This document shows, piece after piece, positions 27,932 through 37,303 of a stretch of 64,000 nucleotides of DNA. This DNA comes from Chloroflexota bacterium (GTDB taxonomy: Bacteria > Chloroflexota > Dehalococcoidia > GIF9 > UBA5629): NCBI GenBank assembly GCA_016865855.1, contig VGNX01000001.1, forward strand, positions 65,060-129,059, in the 5' to 3' direction. Within the stretch, counting starts at the first letter, position 1; every line of letters begins with the position of its first letter. The position numbers and the translations under genes are program-made. The notes under the pieces were generated by a model. It worked only from the letters and a program-made list of their open reading frames with translations, made no database searches and was not told where the DNA came from.

Positions 27932-28816
27932 TCACAGCCTTTCTATTCGTTTCCAGCCAAACAGGCCTTCAGGCCTTATGATTAAAATCAGCAACATAAT
28001 GAGGAAAGGCGTTACTAAGGACATGCCTCCTTCTGTCAGCGGATCCACGTAGCCCATGGCTAAGCTCTCCGCAATTCCAACTATGATGCCCGCAACTAAT
28101 GCACCCGGCACTGACTGCAACCCGGCCAGCAACGCACAGGGAAGGGCTCTCAGCCCAATATCCGCTGCTGGAAGGCCGATGCTGCGTCCGCTTAGCCAGG
28201 CTATAGCTGCGATCACAGATATTGCTCCTGCTATCGCCCAGGCTATGCTCATACTTTGCTTCACGCTAATACCCAGTGCTCTGGAAACCTGGTGGTCCTC
28301 AGCGACAGCAGACATGGTCAGGCCTACCATGGTCTTGTTAAATAGCCACCAGAGGCCGGCGACTATCAAGCCTACAATTATTAGTCCGAATAGAAATGAG
28401 GGTGAAAATGCAAAGGGGCCTACCGATAGTGCTGTTTCACCTAATATCGGGGTGAATCTTCTGGGGAAAGTCCCCCAGATCATGATAACAAGTCCTCTTA
28501 ACACGAGAATCAAAGCTATGGTCACCATCACAATGGCAAATAGAGGTTGACCAATTAGAGGACGTATGACTAGCCGTTCCAGAAGAAGCCCGACTCCCGC
28601 AGTGGCTCCCATAGCGACAATTACCGCAAGCCACCATGGCAGAGGTGTGTAACTTAGGACTGACCAACACAAGAAACCTCCTATCATCACCAGTTCGCCC
28701 TGGGCAAAGTTGAAAACCCTGGTACTTCGGTAAATGACTATAAAAGCTATGGCCACCACACTATACACACCACCTAGGAGAATGCCACTAAGTACATACT
28801 GAATTGGTTCAACCAT
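27932..28816 (-). CDS. livH: Branched-chain-type ABC permease LivH
   Basis: 294 residues, about eight membrane helices. YRSTRVFNFAQGELVMIGGFL near the N-terminus and the cytoplasmic loop TMVGLTMSAVAEDHQVSRALGI are the family marks. The ligase gene is 4 nt upstream, indicating tight coupling. Confidence 0.92.
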   Translation of the reverse strand: MVEPIQYVLSGILLGGVYSVVAIAFIVIYRSTRVFNFAQGELVMIGGFLCWSVLSYTPLPWWLAVIVAMGATAGVGLLLERLVIRPLIGQPLFAIVMVTIALILVLRGLVIMIWGTFPRRFTPILGETALSVGPFAFSPSFLFGLIIVGLIVAGLWWLFNKTMVGLTMSAVAEDHQVSRALGISVKQSMSIAWAIAGAISVIAAIAWLSGRSIGLPAADIGLRALPCALLAGLQSVPGALVAGIIVGIAESLAMGYVDPLTEGGMSLVTPFLIMLLILIIRPEGLFGWKRIERL

Positions 28817-28820
28817 TTGC

Positions 28821-30758
28821 TCAAACCTCGTTGATTTTTACATTTGCGGTAATTACCCCGGTTCGACCGTCACGATATTTCACCTGCGCTTGAGTCGTGA
28901 ATTCTTCGTCTCCCTTATAGATGCTTTCAACTATATCAGCATACCGTTCCTCTACGAAGTGGCGGCGAAGCTTTCTGGTGCGTGTCAAGTCACCTTCATC
29001 GGGGTCGAAGGGCTTATGAAGGTTAACAAATTTCCTAATTCTCGATTCAGGCGGCAAATTTTTAGCCACCTTTGCGATCTCCCCTTGAATTAGCTGGCGC
29101 ACTTCATCCTTTTGACTCAATTCGGGAAACGTGGTGTAGGTAATACGGCGTCTTTCTGCCCACCTTCCCACAGTCTCTGGGTCGATGTCTACCAGGGCAG
29201 ACACAAAGGGCCTAGTTTCATCACCAAGTACTAAGGCTTCTCGGACAAAGGGGCTATATCTCAGGCGGACCTCGATGAACTGAGGAGGGAACTTATAGCC
29301 TGTGGATAAGGTCCTGAGGTCTTCAAGCCTGTCAAGCACTACCACGTCACCACCCTCAGTAATGTAGCCGGCATCTCCCGTTTGATACCACCCTTCGCTA
29401 TCCAGCTTCTTGGCGCTAGCTTCAGGCTTCTTATAGTAACCCAAGAAGAATGACCCGCCTCGGGCGAGGATCTCTCCCTCCTCAGATATCCTGACCTCTA
29501 GTGGCGGTCCATACTTTGGGTTGGTCCTGTATATTTGACCCACGGTATCAAACCTGATGGCATCGTCGAAGTGGGTGGTAATTAAACCCACCTCTGAAGC
29601 CCCGTAGCCCTGCCGGAGCTCAACCCCAATACCGTGGAAGAAATAGAATATATCTGGAGATATGCTGGTGCCGCCAGTGATGGCTATTTTCACTTTTATC
29701 AAACCGAGCTTATCCTTCAGCGGACGGAACAGAAAGATTTCCCCAAGACATCTAAGAAACCATAGACCAAGCCCCACTTTTTTACCTTCCGCTCTACGGA
29801 CCGCTACCCTATGACCAATCGGCATAAACACACGGTAAAACCATCTCTGTGCCCAGTTGGCATCCAGCATCCGCGCCTCTACCGCACGCACCAGCATTTC
29901 CCACTGCCTGGGCCCGAACATTAGAAACTCCGGAGCCACCTCTCTAATATTTGCTAAAACAGTCTCAGGTTCTTCAGGAAAGTTGACCACCATAGGTCTT
30001 ACTAAGCCCATGCTCACTCCGAAAAGCTGCTCCGTACCCCAGGCCGGGGAAATATAGGTGAGGTATTGAGCTCCTTCCTTAAGGTGCTTCCCATACGCTG
30101 AAAGAAGCCTCTCAACGTTATCCATCGTGACACGGTAATCCCCGATTATCCCCTTGGGATCTCCTGTGGTGCCTGATGTATACGAAACAGCCGCCGTATC
30201 GGTAGGCTTCACTTGCTCGATCAGCTTCTCGAACAACCCCGGATGTTCCGCTTCGCATTTTCTACCTAGCTCGTGAACTTCCTTCCACGATATAAGGATA
30301 GGGTCATCATATAACCACATCCCTTTACTATCCCAGTAGATTACTCTTTTCAATTGAGGCAACCTATCCTTTATTTCCAAGAACTTGTCCACTTGCTCTT
30401 GGTCCTCAGCAATAACAAATACAGAGTCAGAATCCTTGACAATGTATTCCACTTCAGAGGGGATCGAGTCGGGATAAAGGCAAACCGTAACACCGCCAGC
30501 GCAGTTTACGGCAAATATCGACCAGTATAATTCAGGTTCGTTACTGCCAATAATGCTAACCTTGTCGCCCCTCTGCACACCTAAGCTGACGAGACCCAAT
30601 GAGATAAACTTGACTTGCTCATAGACTTCCCTCCAGGTGTACGTCTTCCAGAGGCCATAGTCTTTTTCTCGCTCTGCTATTCGATCAGGGAAAAGCTCAA
30701 AATTCCTTTTCAGATACTGTGGTAAGGTGCCGAGTTCACTTCCTGTTACTTCTTTCAT
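28821..30758 (-). CDS. Long-chain-type acyl-CoA synthetase (AMP-binding)
   Basis: 645 residues; forms an acyl-CoA from acid, ATP and CoA. AMP-binding motif YTSGTTGDPKG (about residue 195), ITGGTSISPDIF, GYGASEVGL, and the YQTGDAGYITEGG region near 440. The closest family is the FAA1/FadD15-type ligases. Its insertion between livG and livH (4-nt overlap with livG, 4-nt gap to livH) suggests the importer's substrate is activated here as it enters. Confidence 0.92.
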   Translation of the reverse strand: MKEVTGSELGTLPQYLKRNFELFPDRIAEREKDYGLWKTYTWREVYEQVKFISLGLVSLGVQRGDKVSIIGSNEPELYWSIFAVNCAGGVTVCLYPDSIPSEVEYIVKDSDSVFVIAEDQEQVDKFLEIKDRLPQLKRVIYWDSKGMWLYDDPILISWKEVHELGRKCEAEHPGLFEKLIEQVKPTDTAAVSYTSGTTGDPKGIIGDYRVTMDNVERLLSAYGKHLKEGAQYLTYISPAWGTEQLFGVSMGLVRPMVVNFPEEPETVLANIREVAPEFLMFGPRQWEMLVRAVEARMLDANWAQRWFYRVFMPIGHRVAVRRAEGKKVGLGLWFLRCLGEIFLFRPLKDKLGLIKVKIAITGGTSISPDIFYFFHGIGVELRQGYGASEVGLITTHFDDAIRFDTVGQIYRTNPKYGPPLEVRISEEGEILARGGSFFLGYYKKPEASAKKLDSEGWYQTGDAGYITEGGDVVVLDRLEDLRTLSTGYKFPPQFIEVRLRYSPFVREALVLGDETRPFVSALVDIDPETVGRWAERRRITYTTFPELSQKDEVRQLIQGEIAKVAKNLPPESRIRKFVNLHKPFDPDEGDLTRTRKLRRHFVEERYADIVESIYKGDEEFTTQAQVKYRDGRTGVITANVKINEV

Positions 30759-31534
30759 ATCTCTTCCTCCTCTCCCAAATAGGCTTTGATGACCTGCGGG
30801 TCGGTCCTCACTGCTTCAGGGTTCCCTTCAGCAATCTTATGTCCGAAATCGAGCACAACCACCCTATCGACAATATCCATCACTATCTCCATATCATGCT
30901 CCACCAGAACTATAGGGATATTCATCGCTTCACGAATATCAAGAATAAACCTCACCATGTCCCCCTTTTCCTCCACGTTCATGCCTGCTGTTGGTTCATC
31001 CAGAAGAAGTATTTTAGGCTCTAGAGCCAGTGCTCTACCAAGGTCCACCCTTTTACGCAGTCCATATCCTAAAGCTCCTACCACCCAGTTTCTCACTGCC
31101 TCGATTTCCAAGAAGTCTATAATATCCTCTACTACTCGCCTGTGCTCCACTTCTTCACGGTGCACCCAGGGCCAATAGGTAATAGCTGCCAATGGATTGG
31201 ACTTCATCTTCAAATGCCGTCCAGCAAGGAGATTCTGAAGAACAGTCATACCTACATACAGCTGAATACCTTGAAAGGCACGGCCGATGCCTAATTGAGC
31301 AATCTTGTAGGGCGGGAGGCGCGTAATATCCTTGCCTTCAAAGTAGACCTTCCCTGAATCCGGTCGGTAAAAGCCATTGATACAGTTAAGGAGAGAACTC
31401 TTCCCTGAACCGTTAGGTCCGATCAGCCCCAGTATCTCTCCCCTGTTGACATGGAGCGATACCCCAGCGAGGGCTGTCACCCCACCGAAACTAAGCGCAA
31501 TATCACTCACCTCTAGCACCCTACCATTATTCAT
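30755..31534 (-). CDS. livG: Branched-chain-type ABC transporter ATPase (LivG)
   Basis: 259 residues. Walker A GPNGSGKSS, the Q-loop region, a weak signature (YGLRKRVDLGRAL in place of LSGGxxQ), Walker B ILLLDEPTAGMN and the His switch VLVEHDME. Overlaps the following ligase gene by 4 nt. Second ATPase of the importer. Confidence 0.92.
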   Translation of the reverse strand: MNNGRVLEVSDIALSFGGVTALAGVSLHVNRGEILGLIGPNGSGKSSLLNCINGFYRPDSGKVYFEGKDITRLPPYKIAQLGIGRAFQGIQLYVGMTVLQNLLAGRHLKMKSNPLAAITYWPWVHREEVEHRRVVEDIIDFLEIEAVRNWVVGALGYGLRKRVDLGRALALEPKILLLDEPTAGMNVEEKGDMVRFILDIREAMNIPIVLVEHDMEIVMDIVDRVVVLDFGHKIAEGNPEAVRTDPQVIKAYLGEEEEI

Positions 31535-31595
31535 CGAACCCTCCTTTAAACCAGCTTGACATGCCCTCCCACCCCGAGTGCATATTTTATTTCCA

Positions 31596-32753
31596 CTAGA
31601 CGAAGGCTTTTATGCCGATAGCCTCACGCCCAACTATCAGCTTCTGAATCTGGGTAGCCCCATCAGGGATAGTGAGCATCCTTGCATCCCTGAAATACCT
31701 TTCCACGGGATACTCATCGGAAAGCCCCACAGCACCATGTATCTGGATTGCCTTTGAGGTCACTCTGACAGCAGCTTCACAGGCATAAGCCTTGGCCAAG
31801 GAGGACTCAAGGCGTGCTCTGACACCTTTATCGATAAGACAGAAAGCCCGATATCCCAGCAAACGGGCCGCCTCAGTTTCGGCAATCATATCAGCGATCA
31901 TCTCTTGTATCAACTGAAAACTGCCAATGGGCCGGCCGAATTGCTTCCTTTCTCGGGCATAGCTTATCGAGGCATCGATAGCTGCCTGGCAGATACCTGC
32001 AGCCATTATCGCCATCCCTGAGCGAGCTGACTCAAACTCCCGCATAGTTCTTTTATAGCCAGTGGCTACATCCCCTAACAAGTTCATCTTAGGGACGCGG
32101 TAGTCAGTAAAATACATTTCGCCCGTAGGGAAACAGCGCCAACCTATCTTGTGAAGCTCCTTTGACTCCCAAGGTGAAGCTGCCTTTTCTACCAAGATAG
32201 TGGACATACCTAAGGGACCTTTGCTTTTATCCGTCACCGCCAGCAACATGCAAACATCAGCAATGGTGCCGTTGGAAATCCAAGTTTTGGTGCCGTTTAT
32301 CACGTATGTATTTCCATCCAGCATAGCAGTGGTTTCAATATGCGAAGCATCAGAACCAGCGTTGGGCTCGGTTATGGCAGAGCAACCGATGAGTTCACCC
32401 TCCAATATCTGGGGGATGAACTTCTGTCTCAACTCATCAGGAGCATCTGCGATATTCAGTGGCGCTAGTTGTGCAATGCCAATAGTAGCTGCTAGGCTTG
32501 CCCAGACGCGAGACAGCTCCTCATTGAGTACACCCATTGTTATACGGTCAAGCTCCATGCCACCGTATTCCTTGGGCAAGACGCCGATGTAGAAGCCGAA
32601 AGGCATCAGCTTTTTGATAAAGCCCACCACCTCTTCTCTGGTGAAAGGCCCATGTCGCTCGCGTTCATCCACAATGGGGGCGATCTCTTTGCTCAGAAAG
32701 TCCCTTACATTCTTTTTCAGCATTCTTTGCTCTTCTGTAAACTCGAAATCCAT
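31596..32753 (-). CDS. Acyl-CoA dehydrogenase 3
   Basis: 385 residues, closely related to the copy at 18656-19819. Shows ITEPNAGSDASHIETT, TKTWISNGTIADVC, ERKQFGRPIGSFQLIQEM and IHGAVGLSDEYPVERYFRDARM. FAD-dependent, electrons to ETF. Lies upstream of plsC-like and thiolase genes on the same strand. Confidence 0.92.
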   Translation of the reverse strand: MDFEFTEEQRMLKKNVRDFLSKEIAPIVDERERHGPFTREEVVGFIKKLMPFGFYIGVLPKEYGGMELDRITMGVLNEELSRVWASLAATIGIAQLAPLNIADAPDELRQKFIPQILEGELIGCSAITEPNAGSDASHIETTAMLDGNTYVINGTKTWISNGTIADVCMLLAVTDKSKGPLGMSTILVEKAASPWESKELHKIGWRCFPTGEMYFTDYRVPKMNLLGDVATGYKRTMREFESARSGMAIMAAGICQAAIDASISYARERKQFGRPIGSFQLIQEMIADMIAETEAARLLGYRAFCLIDKGVRARLESSLAKAYACEAAVRVTSKAIQIHGAVGLSDEYPVERYFRDARMLTIPDGATQIQKLIVGREAIGIKAFV

Positions 32754-32774
32754 ATTTACCTCCGAATTTGGTAA

Positions 32775-33554
32775 TTAAAAGGTTTTATACCTGCCCCGGT
32801 ATTCGGGTGGCAGAATGGCAGCAACATGTCCCATGATGAAGTCGGTTAGCTCTTTCAGCTTTTCTTCAGTTGGCTCACCCTCTATGGGCGGCAGTGTGAA
32901 AGGCTTGCCGAAAGTGATGGTTACCTTTGGGCGGGTAAGCCAGCCGATTCCCCTGAGCTTCTCCGTTCCGAGGATGGAAACAGGGATAAGGGGGGCTTTG
33001 GTACGTAAAGCTACAAGAGCACACCCGTGATAAGCTTCTTTCAGGCAGCCGGCTTTACTCCGTGTGCCTTCCGGATATATGCCGAACACAAGACCTTTTG
33101 CCAGCACTTCTTCTGCGTATCTCATTGCCAACTGTCTCTCTTCAAGAGTTCCACGACGGCGCACAGGATAAGCCTCTGCACTGTCCATTAATATGCGGAA
33201 GATGGGGATGGGCCAGTAATAAAATAGCTCCTCCTTGGCCATAATGATGCTATCGCGAGGCAGGATACTTATTATATGTAGAGGCGGGTCTATCAAGTTA
33301 AGGTGATTGAAGACTGCGATGATGTGTCCATTTGGTGGCAAATTTTCCCTGCCTTTTATCTCGAAGCGGATTATGCTTCTAAGTGCTACCTCGACTATCG
33401 GTCGGGCAATCTTGAAAGATATCTTGGGTGTTGGCCTCCTCAATCTTCGTTTAACTATCCCGTATTTAATTGGAAATTCGTAGAGAGAAGCCTGATTTCG
33501 CTTCTGCCTAGCGCTGTCAGCATATCTGCGGGTTTTGAACCACTCGGCAATCAT
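32775..33554 (-). CDS. 1-acyl-sn-glycerol-3-phosphate acyltransferase (PlsC-like)
   Basis: 259 residues with the acyltransferase motif NHLNLIDPPL (HX4D, about residue 80) and EGTRSKAG (YPEGTRSK). Catalyses transfer of an acyl group to lysophosphatidic acid at the membrane in phospholipid synthesis, or a related transfer. The start is Met 33554, preceded by GGAG; the ORF upstream begins in the ribosome-binding site. Confidence 0.85.
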   Translation of the reverse strand: MIAEWFKTRRYADSARQKRNQASLYEFPIKYGIVKRRLRRPTPKISFKIARPIVEVALRSIIRFEIKGRENLPPNGHIIAVFNHLNLIDPPLHIISILPRDSIIMAKEELFYYWPIPIFRILMDSAEAYPVRRRGTLEERQLAMRYAEEVLAKGLVFGIYPEGTRSKAGCLKEAYHGCALVALRTKAPLIPVSILGTEKLRGIGWLTRPKVTITFGKPFTLPPIEGEPTEEKLKELTDFIMGHVAAILPPEYRGRYKTF

Positions 33555-33610
33555 GGCGCTCTCCTTCAATGCCTATATCCTGCCATTATATTAATCGAGA
33601 TATCAAGTAA

Positions 33611-34744
33611 CTACATTTTGAACATCATCACATTGGTACCACCCAGGCCCTGATTGTGAAGCAAAGCCACTTTTGGTTTTCCAGGCACTTGCCTTGGTTC
33701 GGCCGTTCCTTTAAGTTGCCAGCAGAGCTCGGCAATCATACGGCCACCGGTAGCCCCTATAGGATGCCCACAGCTAACCAGGCCGCCATCGGTGTTTACC
33801 GGAGTCTTACCTTCAATCTCAGTATTCCCCTCCCAGACAAAGGTACCACCTTCACCCTTGGGGCAGAACCCCAGGTCTTCCACAATAAAGATTTCTCCGG
33901 GGCTAAAAGCATCATGCACTTGAGCCACATCTACATCCTCAGGACCTAGCCCCGACATTTCGTGCACCTTCTTGGCTAAGTACTTGGTAGGACCTTCAGC
34001 TAAGCTAATTGACTCCCCCTTAACATACATCGGAGTGCCCGCAGCCCAACCTACCAAAAGCATGGGCTTGGTTGTGTATTGCTTCGCTTTTTTTGTGGAG
34101 CAAACCACAGTAGCTGTGGCACCATCGGCATTAGCCGAACACATCAGCATAGTGATAGGATCAGCAATCATTCGTGAGTTCATAATCTGTTCAAGGCTAT
34201 AGACTTCTTGGTAGGTAGCATTGGGATTCAGGCTGCCGTTGCGGTGGGCCTTCTCTGCAGCCTTGGCGAAATGCTCCACCTTAGTACCATATAAATGCAT
34301 GTGCTCCCGAGCCTGCATAGCATATTCCCCAGGCATAGGCATAATTCCTGTCAGGAAGCGGTAGGGCAAATCTTTTATATCCCCTATTGAAGGCACCATG
34401 CCCCTAGGCATCTTCTCAAGTCCAATAACTAAAGCCATATCGTATGCACCTGCAGCTATCATCTCGGCTGCCAGCAGCACCCCTCGAGATTCACTGGCAC
34501 AAGCTACTTCTACATTGGTCACCGGTATTCCAGTCATTCCCAGTTCAGCGAAACAATCCAGACCTGTGCCCATTGGCTGATTACAGTGGGCGCAGAAGCC
34601 AATCTGAATGTCCCGAAAGTCAACCCCCGCATCCTTGAGAGCCTTAAGCCCTGCCTCGCGAGCCATGTCCAGAAGGCCTCGGCCGGTGACCCGGCCAAAC
34701 TTGATTACCCCCACCCCAAGTATCACTACCTCTTTCTTTGCCAT
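33611..34744 (-). CDS. Thiolase family protein 2
   Basis: 377 residues from Met 34744 (GGAGG upstream; a longer frame to 34816 overlaps the DUF35 gene). Active Cys82 in VACASESRG, QVHDAFSPGEI and NTDGGLVSCGHPIGATG. Lipid-transfer type thiolase, paired with the DUF35 gene upstream. Similar in layout to thiolase 1 in this cluster. Confidence 0.9.
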   Translation of the reverse strand: MAKKEVVILGVGVIKFGRVTGRGLLDMAREAGLKALKDAGVDFRDIQIGFCAHCNQPMGTGLDCFAELGMTGIPVTNVEVACASESRGVLLAAEMIAAGAYDMALVIGLEKMPRGMVPSIGDIKDLPYRFLTGIMPMPGEYAMQAREHMHLYGTKVEHFAKAAEKAHRNGSLNPNATYQEVYSLEQIMNSRMIADPITMLMCSANADGATATVVCSTKKAKQYTTKPMLLVGWAAGTPMYVKGESISLAEGPTKYLAKKVHEMSGLGPEDVDVAQVHDAFSPGEIFIVEDLGFCPKGEGGTFVWEGNTEIEGKTPVNTDGGLVSCGHPIGATGGRMIAELCWQLKGTAEPRQVPGKPKVALLHNQGLGGTNVMMFKM

Positions 34745-34763
34745 TATAACCTCCTTCGCTACT

Positions 34764-35186
34764 CTATGTCGGTATTGGCCGAAAGGCGTATGCCACAACC
34801 TCGTTGCCCTTCTCATCTTCTCCCGTTTTCCAGAAACAGAGTTCCACCTCCATGCCGATCTTCACCTTATCCAAATCGACACCAGTCATCAGGCTCAGAA
34901 CCCGTATCTTCTCTGGCAGTTCCACTTGAGCTGTGATAAATGGTGCAGTCACGGGAGTCATTGGATAGCTTGTTCGGGCAATCGTATAGGTTGTAATCTT
35001 CCCTCTTCTGCTAAGGGCGACCTCCTCTAAATCTTCACCATAACAATTGGCACACACTACCCTCTTGGGATGGAAATAGACGCCGCATGCTTTGCATCTG
35101 CTACCAACAAGATAGCCCTCGTCCCCATTGCCTGGCGGCTTGAACAGTCCCTCCTTGATGGGTAACCTCTTCTTTACTTCGCTCAT
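34764..35186 (-). CDS. DUF35 OB-fold/zinc-ribbon thiolase partner 2
   Basis: 140 residues. Zinc ribbon CKACGVYFHPKRVVCANC (two CxxC) then OB-fold with RRGKITTYTIARTSYPM. It precedes thiolase 2 by 19 nt, copying the arrangement at 21051-21443. The pair should form one acyltransferase complex. Confidence 0.88.
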   Translation of the reverse strand: MSEVKKRLPIKEGLFKPPGNGDEGYLVGSRCKACGVYFHPKRVVCANCYGEDLEEVALSRRGKITTYTIARTSYPMTPVTAPFITAQVELPEKIRVLSLMTGVDLDKVKIGMEVELCFWKTGEDEKGNEVVAYAFRPIPT

Positions 35187-35238
35187 ATTTACCAGATTCC
35201 TTTCACTGCTTGCCTGCGTCTGTGCGCATATATACTGG

Positions 35239-36012
35239 TTATCTTCCCTTGAACACAGGCTTTCGCTTCTCTACGAAGGCTTTTACTCCCTCTATGGCGT
35301 CTTCTGTGTTCCTCAATATAGCGGCACACTTAGCTTCATAATCTATGGCGCTTAGCAAGTCCATTTGCATGCCAAGGTTCACACAGTATTTAAGCATCTT
35401 CAAGGAAAGGGGAGGCCTTTCCGCCAGTTCAGCTGCCCAGTTTTTCGCTTCTGCCATCAGCTCTTCAGAGGTAACAACTTTATTGACGAGCCCAATCTGA
35501 TATGCTTGCTGGGCATCAACGCGGTTGCCAAAATACAGAAACTCCTTTGCTCTAGCTGGCCCGATGAGCCGTGGCAGCCGTGCCGTACCACCGCCAGCCG
35601 GAATAACTCCCAATTTCACCTCCCCTAGTCCAAAGTTTGCTGCTTCAGAAGCAATGCGAAAATCGCAACAAAGGGCTATTTCCAATCCACCGCCATTACA
35701 GGGACCATTGATAGCAGCGATCACAGGTTTTCCCAAGTCTTCCAGCTTATTGAAGAAGGTGTAGCGCATACCTATTGGGAGCCGTTTGGCATTAGGGTCA
35801 GCCATTTCCTTGATATCAGCACCGGCGCAAAACCCTCTTCCAGCACCGGTCAGGATTACGGTTCTTGCACCTTCATCTTGGTCGATCTTATCAAGCACCT
35901 CGTTCAGCTCAAAGGCCAGCTGAAAGTTAATGGCGTTGAGGCGATCTGGTCGGTTGAGGGTGATGATACAAACACCGTCTTCCTTTTCATATATAATGGT
36001 TTCGTATTTCAT
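35239..36012 (-). CDS. Enoyl-CoA hydratase/isomerase family protein
   Basis: 257-residue crotonase fold. Oxyanion-hole and active-site motifs: GRGFCAGADIKEM, GPCNGGGLEIALCCDF and GEVKLGVIPAGGGTARL; the two catalytic glutamates are the Glu of GEVKLG and probably that of AKEFLYFG. Adds water to enoyl-CoA in beta-oxidation. Followed directly downstream by the DUF35-thiolase pair. Confidence 0.9.
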   Translation of the reverse strand: MKYETIIYEKEDGVCIITLNRPDRLNAINFQLAFELNEVLDKIDQDEGARTVILTGAGRGFCAGADIKEMADPNAKRLPIGMRYTFFNKLEDLGKPVIAAINGPCNGGGLEIALCCDFRIASEAANFGLGEVKLGVIPAGGGTARLPRLIGPARAKEFLYFGNRVDAQQAYQIGLVNKVVTSEELMAEAKNWAAELAERPPLSLKMLKYCVNLGMQMDLLSAIDYEAKCAAILRNTEDAIEGVKAFVEKRKPVFKGR

Positions 36013-36028
36013 GAGATACCTCCATTTC

Positions 36029-36853
36029 TTAATCTACCATGCAATATCCACCATTGACACTCAGTACCTGGCCTGTGACCCATTCTGAAACGTCAGAGCT
36101 AAGGAAAACCACCGCATTGGCTATATCTGAGGGGAAGCCTAGCCTCCCCATGGAGCGCGCCAGGGGATAGACAGCCATTACCTTGCGCAGTCTCTCTTTC
36201 TCCTCATCGGTCCTGGGTTGATCCGAGCCTGTCAACTGAGAAAGGTAAGTGCCACCGGTAGCCGAGGGGGCAACACAATTAACGTTTATCTTATAACGTG
36301 CTACTTCCTTGGCCAAGGCTTTACTAAAACCAACAATGCCAGCCTTTACCCCAGAGTACACTGCCTGTCTGGGCTCGCCAATCCTTCCGGCATCGGAGAT
36401 AATGCTTACAATCTTCCCATAGTTCTGACTTGACATAGGCCCGAGCACCGCATGGCAGCAATTTAGCACACCATAGAGGTCAAGCCCAATTAATCTCTCC
36501 CATTCTGTTTTGTTCGATTCCATAAAGGTATGCATCAGAGATAGTGCATCGGTTTCTAGTACTCCTGCCGGTATGCCAGCATTATTTACCAATATATCCA
36601 CCTTACCCCACTTGTCTAATATCTTTTTAACCATTTGCTCCACTTGGGCAGCGTCAGTTATATCCGCCTGTGCCGGCATGGACTCACCACCCGCTTCCTT
36701 AATCTCCTTAGCCACTGACTCCGCTCTGTCAAGGTAGTAGTCATTGACCGCAACCTTTGCTCCCTCAGAGGCAAGGGTCATCGCAATGGAACGGCCTATT
36801 CCCCGGCCAGATCCCGTCACAACAGTTACTTTACCCTTAAGTCCAAGATCCAT
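36029..36853 (-). CDS. Short-chain dehydrogenase/reductase 2
   Basis: 274 residues. VTGSGRGIGRSIAMTLASEG, NNAGIPAG, catalytic SDAGRIG..AVYSGVKAG and the C-terminal WVTGQVLSVNGGYCMVD. Probable 3-hydroxyacyl-CoA dehydrogenase of the pathway; it lies 16 nt upstream of the enoyl-CoA hydratase gene. Confidence 0.88.
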   Translation of the reverse strand: MDLGLKGKVTVVTGSGRGIGRSIAMTLASEGAKVAVNDYYLDRAESVAKEIKEAGGESMPAQADITDAAQVEQMVKKILDKWGKVDILVNNAGIPAGVLETDALSLMHTFMESNKTEWERLIGLDLYGVLNCCHAVLGPMSSQNYGKIVSIISDAGRIGEPRQAVYSGVKAGIVGFSKALAKEVARYKINVNCVAPSATGGTYLSQLTGSDQPRTDEEKERLRKVMAVYPLARSMGRLGFPSDIANAVVFLSSDVSEWVTGQVLSVNGGYCMVD

Positions 36854-37002
36854 CGTTGCCTCCTTTCGAGTTTCTTAAAGATTCAGTTCAAATACTAAAA
36901 ATATGCTTATTGCTAAACTGCAAAGTCGCTTTTGCCGTTATTCCTGCTCTGAAATTGACCAAACTCCAAGCTTGTTCACAGGCTGTATTACCAGTATAAT
37001 GT

Positions 37003-37278
37003 CTATTCCTTAACTCTGCGCAACTCTATAGTAACGGTGTTCCACTTATCCAGGCAGTCCAGTTCCACCATATCTGGGTCTCCCCAATCTGGAGGAAACC
37101 CACCGCCGAATTGGAGCATAACTACATAAGGAAAAATGTCATGGTATAAGAAGCCACATAGACCACCAGAACTATATCCACTCAATTCTACTTGGTCTCC
37201 CACCTTATGTCCCGCGCTGCAGATTCCTTTCACAGCTTTCACTGTGCCCAACACTCGATTACCAACTTGCTCTGCCAC
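37003..37278 (-). CDS. TIGR04076-like small protein
   Basis: 91 residues, VKAVKGICSAGHKVGDQVEL near the start, then GGLCGFLYHDIFPYVVMLQFGG and a proline-rich turn. This matches the TIGR04076 family, whose function is unknown and whose genes often accompany catabolic or redox clusters. Located between the CoA-transferase and SDR 2, same strand. Confidence 0.75.
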   Translation of the reverse strand: MAEQVGNRVLGTVKAVKGICSAGHKVGDQVELSGYSSGGLCGFLYHDIFPYVVMLQFGGGFPPDWGDPDMVELDCLDKWNTVTIELRRVKE

Positions 37279-37303
37279 TTTATTATCCCCCTTATTTACT
37301 CAG